Below, in pieces: positions 41,569-54,229 of a stretch of 64,000 bases of DNA; within the stretch, counting starts at the first letter, position 1, and the number at the start of each line of letters is the position of its first letter. Below the pieces are notes generated by a model. The model made no database searches. It was not told the DNA's origin and was given only the letters and a program-made list of their open reading frames with translations. Source of the stretch: Sycobia sp. Sy_11 (Eukaryota > Arthropoda > Insecta > Hymenoptera > Epichrysomallidae); NCBI GenBank assembly GCA_018907035.1, contig JACCIC010000021.1:319501-383500 (forward strand), in the 5' to 3' direction. A program made the position numbers and the translations under genes.

Positions 41569-42419
41569 TTATTATAAGTGATTGATTCTTAGTTAATTAT
41601 TTAATTAAACGCGAAATGTATTTCGTTTTAGTTATATATGTATTATATGTGTAGGTATTTGTTATAGTATATATATGTGTGAAATTTGTTATATGTTTAT
41701 GAATAAGTTAAATAAATCAAAGTTAAAAATAAATTTAAATAACTAAAATATATGTTTTAGAACGATTTATTTCTTTAAACGTTGAAAAGAATGAAATGTA
41801 TTTGGTTTTTGTAAATTATTTGTAAAAGAAAATATTTATATATAAAAAAAGAATGTATGAGCTTGATGTTAGCGTTCAAAAGGAAATTTAAAGGGATAAA
41901 AGGGGTAACGTTAATTGAGTTGAATCAACCTGAGGTCCTCTTAGGCACCGCGTCTAGGGTCGACGCTACCATCAATCTGAGGTCGCACTTAGACTCTACC
42001 TGGGAGAATCTATCTCCGCTGAAAATACGGGTCCCGCGTGCACAGGAATACCGAAATGGTTACCTGGGGCCGCACTTATGCCAATCCTGGAAAGCAGCGG
42101 GTATATACATAACAACCGAACATAAAAGAAGCAGAAAAACAAAGAAACGTGCTTCGTAAAGTCGCGCGCCAGATTTTAATCTGCAAATGCAGAATAGCGC
42201 GCTTTGTTTTTGCAGCCAGCACGGAAAAGCGCATTATTGAACCGCCAATGAGGAAAAGCGCGCCCTTTTACGCTGCAAAACGTAAAAGAGCGTGCATTCC
42301 TTTAAACCCACTGAGAAATACGCAATTTGAACGTGATAATATTAGACTCATGTTATTGGTTTTATCGTTTTCTTTGTTTTTTCCAACTTCTATTAGCTTT
42401 TCTCCTATGATATAGGGAT
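41569..42419 (+). repeat. truncated 3' LTR copy of BEL/Pao element 2
   Basis: A direct copy of 32717-33617 with high identity; a segment of about 30 bp present at about 33081-33110 is missing here. Homology ends near 42419, so the last 200 bp of the LTR are lost. The left edge is the broken mariner end. Confidence 0.82.
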
Positions 42420-43273
42420 GGGCTTTTATTCGACTTTTATTTAGCTATGTTATCACTCCATTTTGAAATAAATTTTTCTTTTTAGACAAGGTGTTTCAGT
42501 TGATGTTTTTCTTTATTTAAATATTATATTTTATAATTTCTTACGAATTTTCCTGGTAATTTTATTTATACGTATTTTTTTCCAGGCTTCTTGCCTTCTG
42601 AAGTAGTACCCTTTTTTTTCTTCGTTTTTTTCAATACGTTTTTCTTAATCGTTTTTTACAATTTTCCTCTCTTTATTATTCATTTCTCATATCGTTTATT
42701 AATTTATGTATTCCTTCTTTTGTATTAAGTATTTTTTTAATTAGAAGTATTAATTTGTTATTGATTTTTGATATTATTATTTATTATTTGTTATTAGTTG
42801 TTATTTTTCACTTCAAGTGCTTAATCTCCAAAGTGTTTAAATCCCGGCTGAGCCGCCAAAAATTTAAAGCCTAATGTGATGTCTGGGCTGTTCACCCTTT
42901 CAGCCACTTTAGCTTTATCCGAAGTACACACGTATTTTTTTTATATGCGTGTGCTTTCGACGTACCTTGGCTTATTTTTGAGCCTGCAGTTTCCTCTACT
43001 AACTCAGGAATACTTTATCAAGCAATTGAATAAGAAAAATAACAAATCTATTTTTATTTTAATATGCTTCCTACGCTCGGTTAGATAAACCGGAGTCCAA
43101 GGGCTTCACTTGAATACGGATTCCTTTTCTTTCGAAAGGAAAGCCGTATTCGCCTCGGTCTACTGATTTATTTCCCTCAACAAGAAAATATGTATATATA
43201 TTTACGTGCAATTAAAATTGGCAAGTACAGTCCTACCATGTACGAGGACCAGTCACTTCCCCGGATGAAATGG

Positions 43274-43345
<72 letters not shown>

Positions 43346-43408
43346 ATGAAATAATAATTTTAATTAGAAATAAACTTTATTGCTTACTTTTAAGATTTTG
43401 GCTGTTGA

Positions 43409-43453
<45 letters not shown>

Positions 43454-44740
43454 TATGCTGATACGACGTTCTGGACACCTGGGAGATTCTTCGAGACTAC
43501 TTGATTTTTTGATTGAAACTGGTACTGATTGCCACTGCCTGCCTGACTGCCACTGACACTCCCTTTTTTGTGCAAAACTCGGGGCTTTATATACCCGATT
43601 TTCCTATCACTATTCGCAATCCCTCTTTCAGCTCCTCGTTTTTATAGCTTATTTTATTACTTTATTGATTTTTCTTATTTCTGGCCTTAATATTAATATA
43701 ATTTTATAATGTTTACTAGAAACGTTTGTTGTAATATTTATGCCAATTTTTCATTTTATTTATAATACGGTTTAGTTGTTAAAAGTAGTAGTTTTACCGC
43801 AAATTAAACATTAAAAATCGTAAACTAGCCCATCGCTAATGTACACATTGCGCTACCTAAAAGGCCTTGGTCGGAAAAACATACGCTGCTGACGTATGAA
43901 CTTGCGCAAATCAAACGTTTTATTTCGGCACGTATTACGAAGTTGTTTTTCTCGCCCAAATAGGATGATGACATATCGCATGAGATTTGGTGATTTTAGT
44001 TTAGACTTATTTTCTTGATTTTACTTTATTCTACAAAAACTTATTTATTATTATTAATATATATTTATTATTGTTCGTACAACTAATACGTATTGCAACT
44101 TATTATTAATTATTTAGATATTATCGTTACCAATATTATTATTAAATAATACATATTTTTATTTCTAGGACTATCGGTATTAATATTGGCATAAATTATT
44201 ATATTTAATCATTATGATCATCGCGTATGCCTACTGTTACACTTATTTATTTAGATTATTAATACATATTATTATTTTTAACATTATTTTTCATTGAAAT
44301 ACAGCACTGCTATGAGTATTTAAATTAATAAATTTAAGTTTATCGATATAACGTAGTTTTCTACAAAGTTTCTATAGCAGTATAGACTTCAGACACCGAA
44401 AATAATCATAATAATGTACGAGATGAACGGAGAGATAGTTCTTGCTATGAAGAAAGACGTCCTTTCATTTCCCCCGCCGCCATGTAATTTTCCGCGGAGA
44501 AAAGTTCGGCGGCGCCGGGCCCTGACTATAAATACAGGCCCTCGAGACTGCGGAAAGCAGACTGCCGGTCGTGCTCGTTCCGCGCGCCTCTTCATATCTG
44601 ATTCGGAATTTTTATTCTTATAAATAAAAAGTCAGTTACGTTACCCACACTCTATTTCGTTTTGGTTTCATCTTTTTCTTATTACGTGATACACGCGCTA
44701 ATTTTTAGGGCAAAGGACACTGATTGGGCAGACAAATAAA
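42420..44740. other. intergenic with (GA)n tracts and a hairpin
   Basis: No gene is recognised. (GA)n runs lie at about 43278-43345 and 43416-43451. A hairpin of about 40 bp at 43110-43151 has GAATACGG and CCGTATTC at its ends and TTCCTTT/AAAGGAA in its arms. A TATA-like TATAAATA at about 44528 precedes a GC-rich block ending in AATAAA near 44622; this could be part of an LTR, but no partner is in the window. Confidence 0.45.
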
Positions 44741-45031
44741 TTGCCGCCTGATAATGTAGTCTCCGCTAAAAATAAACGCGGTAGGTTAGCGAGGTACATT
44801 AGAGGCCGAGGTTATCCTGCCCCTAATACCTCCTATAGAATACTGGAGCCATCGCCTGTCTGGGTATTCGAACGTTCGGGATACAGCCGCTTCGGGATTG
44901 CTCGCACCACGAGCAATATTCCGCGATCTGCCCCGCGTATCCCCGGCGTCGATGCGAAAGCGTGGCTGAAAAACCAGGGGACAAAACGGTGGGGTCAACG
45001 GCAAGAAATCACCGTCGGGACCTCTGCGTAA
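44741..45031 (+). other. unrecognised 96-codon reading frame in a GC-rich island
   Basis: The frame encodes a basic, Arg/Gly/Pro/Ser-rich protein (RGRLARYIRGRGYPAPN at the start) with no domain I recognise. Base composition is markedly more GC than its surroundings, and a TATA-like box and polyadenylation-like signal lie upstream. An overlapping frame exists on the other strand (44786-45106), so open-frame length alone is weak evidence. Confidence 0.25.
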
Positions 45032-45392
45032 CACCAACCTGCGTGTACATATTGCACTAACTAACCATATTAGTATACAGAAAATACCTTCAAATAAAAC
45101 TTGCACTAGATTTTAGATAAATTCTCCGTCGAAATCAAATACCTCTATAAATAATATACAAGCGTGAGTTAAAAGAGCGATTAAATGAAAATCAATATAG
45201 ATTTACTAAGCGGATAATATAAGAGATAATAGGGAAAGTTTGCTGATGTCATATAAGAAAAGCTCGACGATTTTTGAACGACGTGCATTTGCGCTACCTA
45301 CATTTTCAACTGCTACACTAATACGCCAACTCGACGTGCAGTTGAAAAAAGTACGCTTTTGCCTACGTCAGCCTACGTCCTCAAAACTTAAG

Positions 45393-46411
45393 ATGTTAAG
45401 TTTTGAGCCAAGTAAGCGTTATTTGCGGGAATTGTTATTTTACTTCTTTCATGTAAAGCAATCTGCAGTTAAAGCACATCGACTAGTCATAGAAGCATAT
45501 GGTGATGTTAATTTGAATGAGAGAAGTTGTCGGGAGTGGTCCCAAACATTTAAAAGTGGCGATTTTGATGTGGAGGACAAAACACGCAGTGGAAGGCCCA
45601 AAGTGTATGCTGACACAGAACTGGAAGCTTTACTGGAGAAAAATCTGCCAAACGCAAAAAGAACTTGCACAAGAGTTAGGAGTGACTCAACAAGCTATTT
45701 CACAACGTCTCCAAACCCTCGGTATGGTCCAAAAGCAAGGAGATTGGGTTCCTTACTAACTGAAGCTAAGAGATGTCGAGCATCGCTTATTCGCTTACGA
45801 ACAATTGCTCGAAAGGCAAAATCGCAAAGAATTTCTACATCGAATCGTGACGATACTACGACAACCCAAAGCATGGGAAGTCATAAGGTAAGCCCGTGCA
45901 CGCCTCTACTTCTATAGCCAAGTTAAACATTCATGGCCGGAAGCTAATGCTGTGCATTTGGTGGGATCAGCTTGGAGAAATCAATTGCGAACTACTCCAA
46001 CACAATCAAACCGTCACCGGGGAACGCTATCAACAAGAGCTGGTGCAATTGAGCCAAGCATTAAAGATTAAACGTCCACTATATGCCAAAAGGCACAATA
46101 AAGTCATTTTTCAGCATGACAGCGCTCGGTCACATGTTGCAACAATCGTAAAGGAAACATTAGAAGCACTGAATTGGGACGTCCTACCTCACTCGCCGTA
46201 TTCACCAGATATTTCTCCTTCAGACTACCACCTATTTCGGTCGATGACTCATGATCTGGCTGAGCAACATTTCGCTTCTTACGAGGAATTGACGAAATGT
46301 GTTGATTCGTGGATCACTTCAAAAAACGAGTAATTTTTTAGACGGGGTATCCACTTGCTGCCCGAAAGATGATCAAAAATAGTAGAAAGTTATGGGAAAT
46401 ATTTTGAATGA
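45393..46411 (+). pseudogene. mariner transposase (mauritiana type), heavily broken
   Basis: ATG at 45393 starts a recognisable DNA-binding half (FKSGDFDVEDKTRSGRP). A frameshift near 45650 is followed by QTQKELAQELGVTQQAIS in another frame, and a stop in WVPY. As in the copy at the window start, the TGDEKW segment with the first catalytic Asp has been deleted (near 45848-45856, only a GAT remaining), and the same downstream Trp codon is a stop (TAA here, TGA there). HDSARSH and SPSDYHLF retain the second and third Asp. The element extends to about 46457, but clear terminal repeats are not visible. Confidence 0.9.
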
Positions 46412-46774
46412 CATTATATGTACCTTTTTTACAATAAATTCTTATTTCTTTATAAAAACTCGCTTTATTCTCGCAGGAAGAAACCCATTACAAAACGTAT
46501 AGCCCATACCGCCCCACAATGAGGGCGGAATGGGTTTTCTGAGATTCAAAAACTTTTTTTCTCTATTAAAAATAATTTATTTTTACTATGTTTTTTGTAT
46601 TCATTTGCTTGTTGAAGCATTATTTTAACTATTTATCCCATTGGCAGCCTTTGGTAAAACTTATATAAACCATAAAAATCATCTGAGAATTTTCATACCT
46701 AAACCACCTTAGGTTCTGCTACCTACGTTTACCACCGTGGCACCGGGGGGGGGGGTCAAAATCGCCATGTTAGC

Positions 46775-46990
46775 TCAGTCTCTAACATAGGCATCAGCGA
46801 ACTCCGCAATATCAAAAATAATAAGGGGAGATCGCCGACGCTTATGGGCACGACTGCAGTCAAATTTTTTGACTGAAAACGAGAGCCTATGGTGGCCAAA
46901 GCAAGGTACTGATCGTTTCGTGCGATATTCCAGATGCTGTTTTTTAAGCTCGTGCGATCGTGCGATCGAGGGGGTGACGACTGTCTTCGA
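46775..46990 (-). repeat. dispersed repeat with a partner at 56745-56900 (plus)
   Basis: On the minus strand this resembles 56745-56900: both contain a CGATCGCAC-GAGCT block, TGGAATATCGCACGAA, and near the end GGCGATCTC. The peptide EYRT and its flanks are similar in the corresponding frames. The class is unknown; a minus-strand frame (46775-47041) and a plus-strand frame (56718-57098) run through the two copies. Confidence 0.5.
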
Positions 46991-47094
46991 CGCGTGCAGG
47001 GGGAAAGCTTGGTGAGGCAATATGCTGGCAGCAGGGTGCAATAAAAGATGAGCAGCTTATACTAGCAGCGACCAAAAAGAAATTTTATTCCCAC

Positions 47095-47142
<48 letters not shown>

Positions 47143-47245
47143 CAGCAGCTAGCAAGTAGCTCAACGTTTTCAAACCTGCAGCAACTTCGGAGAACTGGCA
47201 CTTTCCTAAAAGTTTATGTATTTCAGTCCAACAAATATGCATTTA

Positions 47246-47390
47246 AATTCTATTTATTTGGAACAAAAACATACATATTTAAAACGAACGAATGTTTTAT
47301 AATTTTGGAAGAATCGTCTGTTTTAAATGAACAGTTAGGTTTATTTAACGAGCAAAAATATTTGTTGCGACAAATACTTTTAAATGATTA
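47246..47390. repeat. AT-rich dispersed repeat, copies at 53057-53190 and 53400-53530
   Basis: All three copies contain TTTATTTATTTG(G)AA, an ACATATTTAAAACGAACGAAT-like block, TTTGTAATTTTG(A) and a tract ending near an AACAGTTA motif. A second shared word, AAATGCAAATGAGTCAATTTC, occurs at about 51500 and 53338, indicating larger duplicated blocks. No coding capacity. Confidence 0.55.
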
Positions 47391-48251
47391 AAATTTCTAA
47401 TACACCATACTTGCCTTATTTTAAACTTTTGTATAAAGTAAATTTAAAGTATGTTTTAGTTGTATAATTAATTTTTAAAATTAAGATTTTTAGTGCTGAT
47501 GGAGTACGCCAACCATGGTTTCAGAGATTAGCAATTGTCTCGGCCTCGCCTGAGATAGTAAATGTAAATGACTTATTAATCAGATAAACAATCTCTATTT
47601 ATTTGGATTAAGTCCTAATAATAACCCTCATTAACATTCTGATCGGGATGTCTAAAGCTTGAACGGTAGATTGTTTGCGTTGAACATTCACTTCCATTGC
47701 GTTTCCTACAATACAAATATATTACATATAATATATATATAATACAATAACAATGATGGGAAAGTACGTAAAAATAGTGAGTATATATTGCAATATAATA
47801 TATAGTGTACGTTTACATCGTTGAAGATTACGAAAATGACGGCTTAATAACTTAAGATATTACAGTTGAATTTTATATTTTGTTTAAATTCTAAGTTCTC
47901 ATACATCAAAAAAAAAAATTTACTGCATTTGAATAAATATTTCAGTATTTTAAATGTATAAATTACTTTTTTTGAATAACTGGTTAATTAATGGTATATG
48001 AATAAACCATTTATTTCTATGTTTTTTATAATTTTTTATAATTTATAATTTTTTTTCACTGTAGACTTATTTCTATGACATATTTTGTTACTTGTACATG
48101 CTTGTTATAATTAATAAATAGAAAAAAATCCTCAGAAACACTAAATGTAATTAATTTACTTATTAATTAAAAAATATAAAAAGAAATCCATGTTCGTATC
48201 ATGATATTAATGCTATTATACGTATTAATTCTATTATATTTCTGAATATAT

Positions 48252-48530
48252 CCCTAAAACTCTTGCACTTTTCACTAATGCACACTTTTTCGGAAACAAA
48301 ATTAATTGGAAGCGTTCATAATTCCATAACTTTTATCTTTCCAATATTTGGAACTAAAAAAATGTATGGTGCAATTAGATTATCTAGACCATAAAATATA
48401 CATTTTTTTAGTTCTAAATATTTGATAGATAGAAGTTATTTAATTAGGAACTTCAGGCAAAGAACGCATTCAATGAATTTTGTTTCTGAAAACGTACACA
48501 TTAGTGAAAAGTACAGGATTTTTTAGGACA
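48252..48530. repeat. MITE-like inverted repeat element
   Basis: The two halves are inverted copies of about 110-130 bp. The left half has CACTTTTCACTAATG, GGAAACAAAATT and GGAACTAAAAAAATGTAT; the right half has their complements. Ends read CCTAAAA on both sides. There is no open frame. Size and structure fit a non-autonomous DNA element or foldback. Confidence 0.72.
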
Positions 48531-50067
48531 TTCTTAAACATAATGATATAAATAACTGATACAAATATCTTATTTATTTATATAATGTCGAATTAATAAA
48601 TAAATTTATCGATTGTATTACATTTAGTTTCTCTGGAGATTTTCTTTATCGCTACGATGTAAATCTTAAAATAAATGCTAGATTTCTTGACAATGTAGCC
48701 TTGCTGTAAGGCTGTTGCGATCATGCAGAAATTTAAATACGTATACGCAGAAAGATTGCTACGATAAAAATTGTTATCTGACTACCATAACGGCGATCGT
48801 GGATGAACTTCCGAAAAACAACCATAACGGATTCGTCGATTTTTTTGGCTTGCTGGTTAAAATTATGGTAGTGGCATTTAATGGAAATTTAATTTTCATG
48901 TCAAAAACTATAAGTACATAATCTTTCGAACATATCTCAGGAAATAGTAAAATTTACAAAAAAATTTAAAAAAACGTTGTACATTTATGTTCTTGACTAA
49001 TGGAAATTTTAAATAATCAACTGTTCAGAAAATTCAATAAATAATTTATTATTTAATTACAACTTACGTAATAGAAATCCAGTGGAAAGAGAGCCGATGT
49101 CTTGGTTGCGCTCACGCTTTTATAGATTGCCTCCTCCCCCGATTGCAAACGTTTCCGAAAAAATTGAAAGCTGCATTTGAATTTTCGGGGCACTTCACTT
49201 CGCAGCCTTTCGACCCGGAATATTCTAAACCTTATTGGAATCTTTCTCTATCTTGTAGAGTTCGTGTTTTTATCTCTGTAATTCTATAGATTTTTCAGCT
49301 TTCGAAAATTCCTAGATTTTTCACCAGGTAAAAATATGCAGTCAAAACTATAGCTTTCGAAAACCTTTAGTTTTCTGGGAACGGCACCGGCGTCTCGAAT
49401 TACATGTTTTTACTTATGAAATAAATGATATTTTCCAGTTACAGCACTGTATAAAAGTGTTGCGTTCCGAAAATATCTAATATTTCTTTCATATTATATT
49501 AATTTGTATTTTTGAAAATATTTACAAAACTTTCTACTGTCTTTCTGTAGAAACATTTGACAATATTCAATTTGATCAAATACAAATTTTTTCCCTTTTT
49601 TATTTTTAATAATAATATTTTTTATAATTAAGTAATTGAAATTAATTATTTTCTTTTGTTTTATTAATTTCTAGAAGATCTCGAAATTTCATTTGTCATC
49701 ATTTGACATCATATTTTTGTTTACATTTATCTTTTATTTTACATTTTTATGGATACTTAAATAAGTCTTATTTATTTACCTTTTTTCATTTTTATTATTA
49801 ATTTATAAATAAACTTTTCATATAATTTCATAAAATTTTCATAAAAAACTCAATTATTATAACTATATACATTAAAAGAAAATGATTCAATTCGCAAATG
49901 CATTTAAAAAACCCTATCAATTTAAAACCCTTAACCTATATTTAAATATATAAACATAATACAAAAACAAAAGAACGCTTTCTTAAATTTAAGATTTAAA
50001 TGACCACAGGACATTTAAATTTCCTTCGCAATTGTTTTATCATCTATTTGAAATTATCAAAATGTAT

Positions 50068-50112
<45 letters not shown>

Positions 50113-52730
50113 TAACAAAACGACGATAAATTAAATATATTATATTTTTTATTTTATTTTTACTTATTAAACAAATTAATTTTATAACTAATATTAAGTA
50201 ATTCAAAGTAGTCGGTAACAATTTGTTTAAAATACAATTTTTTTTATTCTATTGAATTCGTCTTTACTAACAGTATTTCTCGAGAAAAATGTATACGAAG
50301 GTACCTGTGCTGAGTATATGCGAGGAACCGTTTAGGGGACCCGAGACGGAATTGTTGAACTTTTGTCGAAAAACATTGTTTGCACTAGAAACAATATAGA
50401 TGAAACAATATATATTTTAATGAGCTCTCGGATTTTGGTTTTAATTATGTTACAACTTTTTTTTGTTTTCTAAGAGAAATTCAAGAAGCTATGACCTTTA
50501 TATAATTTTCGTGGATTTAGGATTAGGCAATATTCACTTTCCATCTAAAGCTGTTACGATATTCGTAATGAGCTCCTGAAAAATCATAAATATTTAGATA
50601 AATAGCGCGGGGGAACTATCTCGAGACTAACTGAAGACAGCCACACCACTAAGAATGTTTCAGGGGGGCCTGAGGTAGGATTCTTGACTTTTTTGCAGAA
50701 ATATCATAGGTAAAATTATCGATAAGTAATATATTTATATATTTTTAAACATAAATTATTTTTTACATATATATTAATTAACTATTTGATTGTCGATTAA
50801 GTTATGAAATTGTCACCGAATTAAAAAAATACAACTAAAATAAAACTATTATCAAAACGACTCGCATTGACATTATTTGAACAATATTTTGAATTTGAAT
50901 ACTATTTAATCTGAGAAAAATTTAGTAGAAAATTATTTTAATATTTTTTTAAAAATATTTTATAATTATTATGTGATTTCTTTTAATAAGAAAATTTACT
51001 TTTCAAAGGTAATTTTTTCAAAATGGATTTTTTAACAGTAATTGTAATTCGAAGGAAACTTGTAATTGTAAATCGTAATTTTACATTGTAACTTATGAAT
51101 CAAAATTGAATTACATAGTTTTAAGGTTTTACCATATTTAGAAAACTAATACACAATTAAATATTATTTATTAGGACCACTTTAATTAAAACAATAGTTA
51201 GATCACGTTCAAACTATTTAAAAAAATCATTTGAAATTGACCGGCTATTATAATTTTCAACATTTGAATTTTTTGTGATTGAAACTGTAAAATATGAATT
51301 TCTTCAAAAAATTAAAAAAAAAATTGTATTTAACTCGTTATGTGTTTCTGTGTAAGCAGATTCATGTAGGTGACAGTGAGAATCTTATAATTTGCTTTAT
51401 TTTCTGTGAAAAACTGAATAATATGACTGCAATTTTATATACACATGATTTTATCTGATAACATAATTTTCATTGTACTAAACAATGAAAAAAGCTTAAA
51501 TGCAAATGAGTCAATTTCATAAAAGTACAAGTGTTGTTATGAACACACGATATTTTGATATTTTATATTTTAACCAATTAGAGTTATGTTAAATAATATA
51601 TTAAGAAATAAGAAATTTATTTAGTTTGTAATTTTATATGTAGATAAGTTAAAAAAAAAATGATTAATCTCGGACAAACCGGCTCCACGTGCGAATATAA
51701 TGTGGCTATATAATTCTGTAAATTAATGTAAAGCAGAGACTGGAAAATTACAGCTATTCGTTTCTTTAAATAAGATTAAAATTAAATTGAGTTCGATCTT
51801 TTATTAAAAGAGAATGAAAGTTGAATAGAATTGCAACTCTTGTTATAGGCCAAATTATTTGTACAACTAAGGTGTATAATTGACTCGTGCCGTAACGGGA
51901 AAACTCAAGAATTTTTCCTAAAATAGCTTTTGTATGATATCACAAATAAGGTGCTCGAATACTTGCTACGGAAAAATTCTTGTTGTTTTCGAAAGAGGTT
52001 AAAAGGTTATGCTTCCTAAAAGCAATGATCCGTGCTGTGATGGGAGCTTCCCAATATTTTCTTTAAAAAAGCTATTTTGCGGACTTATAATCAGATAGGT
52101 CGCATTCTAGCTTTTAGAAAATATTGAGAACTTCAAAATCAGGTGACGTGTTCGGCTTGCCACCTCGGGCTTTTCGATCGTCAGGCTGCGCAAGAGTTTG
52201 GGCTGCGATCTATGTATGGGGCTTATCGCTGGAAATTTGACCCCGAATCCAGGGAATGTAATTTATAAAAGACGCTGTATGAGAACGCGCTAAATTATTG
52301 TTCTCTGGTCTCTGCTCAGATCAAAATTTGTTATTAAAAAATTTATTGAAGTTACTAGTTTTGTTTTATTTAAATACATTTAAAGTCTCAGCTCCATTGT
52401 TTGTTATAAATATTTTTAAAATGATGTCAAAGTTAAATGCATTGAAATGTTACGAGCGGTTTATATAATTACATCTAATTATTAATGTATATAGTTATAA
52501 TTAATTTATCAACTATTTTATTAATTATTCATTTGTTCATCGCTATGGAGATATTTCACTTATAAATAACAAAAAGAAAAAGATTGTAAAAACATCTCCA
52601 TAGCAACAAAGGTGAATAAAACTGTTTGAAAACGCTTGAGCGCCACTCTTTCTGATTAGCCTCCGAAATATCAACGTGTTCATAATTATAATTTATTATT
52701 TGTGTTCGATTTTTAAAATATTAAAAAAGT
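48531..52730. other. long AT-rich stretch without recognisable genes
   Basis: About 4.2 kb with a (TA)n tract at 50068-50110 and some loosely duplicated blocks (for example about 50325-50390 and 50640-50705). No homology to a known protein could be read in any frame. It may include introns or regulatory DNA of genes outside the window, which cannot be judged from sequence. Confidence 0.5.
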
Positions 52731-52741
52731 TATTATTTATT

Positions 52742-52958
52742 TATTTATTTATTTTTTTTATATTATTTAACGTCGCTCTATTTATGCTTCCAAATATTGG
52801 TGCTAATCAGCGACGGAGGTCTACGATGTGTTTGTAAACAAAGCACATGTAAATTATTACAGCGGTGCTTGTGTCAATCGGCCGAGACCGGGATTTGAAC
52901 TCGGATCACCAAGTTACTAGTCCTTCGCTCTAGCGATCGAGCCATCCTAGACCTCGAA
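52742..52958 (-). mobile_element. tRNA-derived SINE with 11-bp target duplications
   Basis: TATTATTTATT flanks the element at 52731-52741 and 52959-52969. On the minus strand it begins with a tRNA-like head containing an A-box-like TGGCTCGATCG and a B-box GAGTTCAAATCCC (52901-52889 region), then about 120 bp of unrelated body, and ends in an A/T-rich tail of AATA and AAATA units. A proper anticodon stem cannot be formed, so it is a SINE and not a tRNA gene. Pol III would transcribe it from the internal boxes. Confidence 0.8.
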
Positions 52959-53625
52959 TATTATTTATTGTTAAACAATTTATTTACAATTCCAATACAA
53001 TATTATTTTATCACGGAATAAGTGTATTGATTTCAATTCAACAAATATTTATACAAATTTTATTTATTTGAAAAAAAAACCATACATATTTAAAACGAAC
53101 GAATATTTTGTAATTTTGAAACAATCGTGTATCTGAAATAAACAGTTAAATTTATTTTAAAAAATATGTCTTACGTTACAAATACATAAGTAATTCTAGT
53201 TTACATAAATTAATTATCTAACAACATGTATTACAGTTTTATATTATTGATTTTACTTCTTTCTACTTACATTATCATATCGTTCAATTTTCTAAAGAAT
53301 ATTATTTACACTGTATTACACACTGAAAAAAAGTCTAAATGCAAATGAGTCAATTTCGTAAAAGTATATTTATTTTAAATCAAAAAAATTTTCTTTAAAT
53401 TTTATTTATTTGAAACAAAAATATACATATTTCAAACGAGTGAATATTTTGTAATTTTGAGTAAACTATGTTTTTGAAACCAATAATTAGATTTATTTTA
53501 ATAGAAAAAATATATTTATTACATTACACTAAATCAATTAAAAATAATAAATATTTATTGACTTTTTCTAAACAGAATTACATGAAATATAAAATTAAAT
53601 AAATAGATATTTGTAAATACTATTT

Positions 53626-53631
<6 letters not shown>

Positions 53632-53679
<48 letters not shown>
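53632..53679. repeat. (AC)n microsatellite at the left edge of the R1-clade element
   Basis: About 24 AC units followed by AGAGAG, then immediately by retrotransposon coding sequence. Confidence 0.97.
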
Positions 53680-53682
<3 letters not shown>

Positions 53683-53685
53683 AGA

Positions 53686-54229
53686 TGCACATGAGTTGGC
53701 TCGCGTTGTTGAAACTAAGGGTGGCCATAGCGCATCCACTTCGGTCCTGACTAATCTTATTACTTTGGAGATTAAAGATATAGATGAGGTCACTACAAAG
53801 GATGAAATATTAGAGGCTCTAAAAACACACCTCGAGCTAAAGGAAGCTAACCTACTAATCGCTCGTTCCTTGCGGCAAGCTTACGGGGGTACTCAGACGG
53901 CGGTGGTGTCTGTACCATATAGCCACGTAGCTGAGTTACTACGTGCAGGGCATGTTCGAATAGGATGGGTCAGCTGCAGAGTTCGAAAAAAACAGAAATA
54001 AAGCGCTGCTTCAGGTGTTGGCAGATTGGCCATTTAGCGGCCGTGTGCTCGGGCCCTGACAGAACTAACCTTTGCAGGCACTGCGGTGGAAAAGACCATC
54101 TATCGAAGCTGTGTGTAAACGAGCCCTGCTGTTTACTCTGCAAATGTGAAGGAAAAAAGGAAATTAACCATCCAGCATACAGCTATAAGTGCCCGATCAC
54201 TGTGGAGTTTTTAAACAGACATAAAACAT
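53686..54229 (+). pseudogene. R1-clade ORF1 (Gag-like), 5'-truncated, with zinc knuckles
   Basis: The frame enters from the microsatellite edge without a proper N-terminus and shows LEIKDIDEVTTKDEILEALK and RVGWVSCRVR-type sequence, as in R1-clade ORF1 before the knuckles. An A run of seven at about 53983-53989 lacks one A relative to the expected frame, causing a stop at 53999-54001. In the next frame the zinc knuckles follow: CFRCWQIGHLAAVC, CRHCGGKDHLSKLC and a third CCLLCKC unit. The stop TGA at 54227-54229 overlaps the start of ORF2 as ATGA. Confidence 0.88.

Larger units (their letters stand above)
32717..42419 (+). mobile_element. BEL/Pao element 2 (tRNA-Phe primed), decayed, with nested mariner
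   Basis: An approximately 0.9-kb direct repeat (32717-33617 and 41569-42419) brackets a leader, Gag, peptidase, a truncated RT and an integrase in BEL/Pao order on the plus strand. The left repeat continues to about 33819 and is followed by a perfect tRNA-Phe primer site; the right repeat is truncated at 42419. A mariner (about 40383-41560, minus) sits between the integrase gene and the right LTR copy. The leader is unusually long (33838-about 36850) and holds (TA)n tracts and the 60-bp array. Confidence 0.85.

Noticed and set aside
52880..52958. functional tRNA gene on the minus strand
   Set aside because: A and B boxes exist, but no good anticodon or acceptor stem forms, and flanking 11-bp duplications plus a tail show a SINE.
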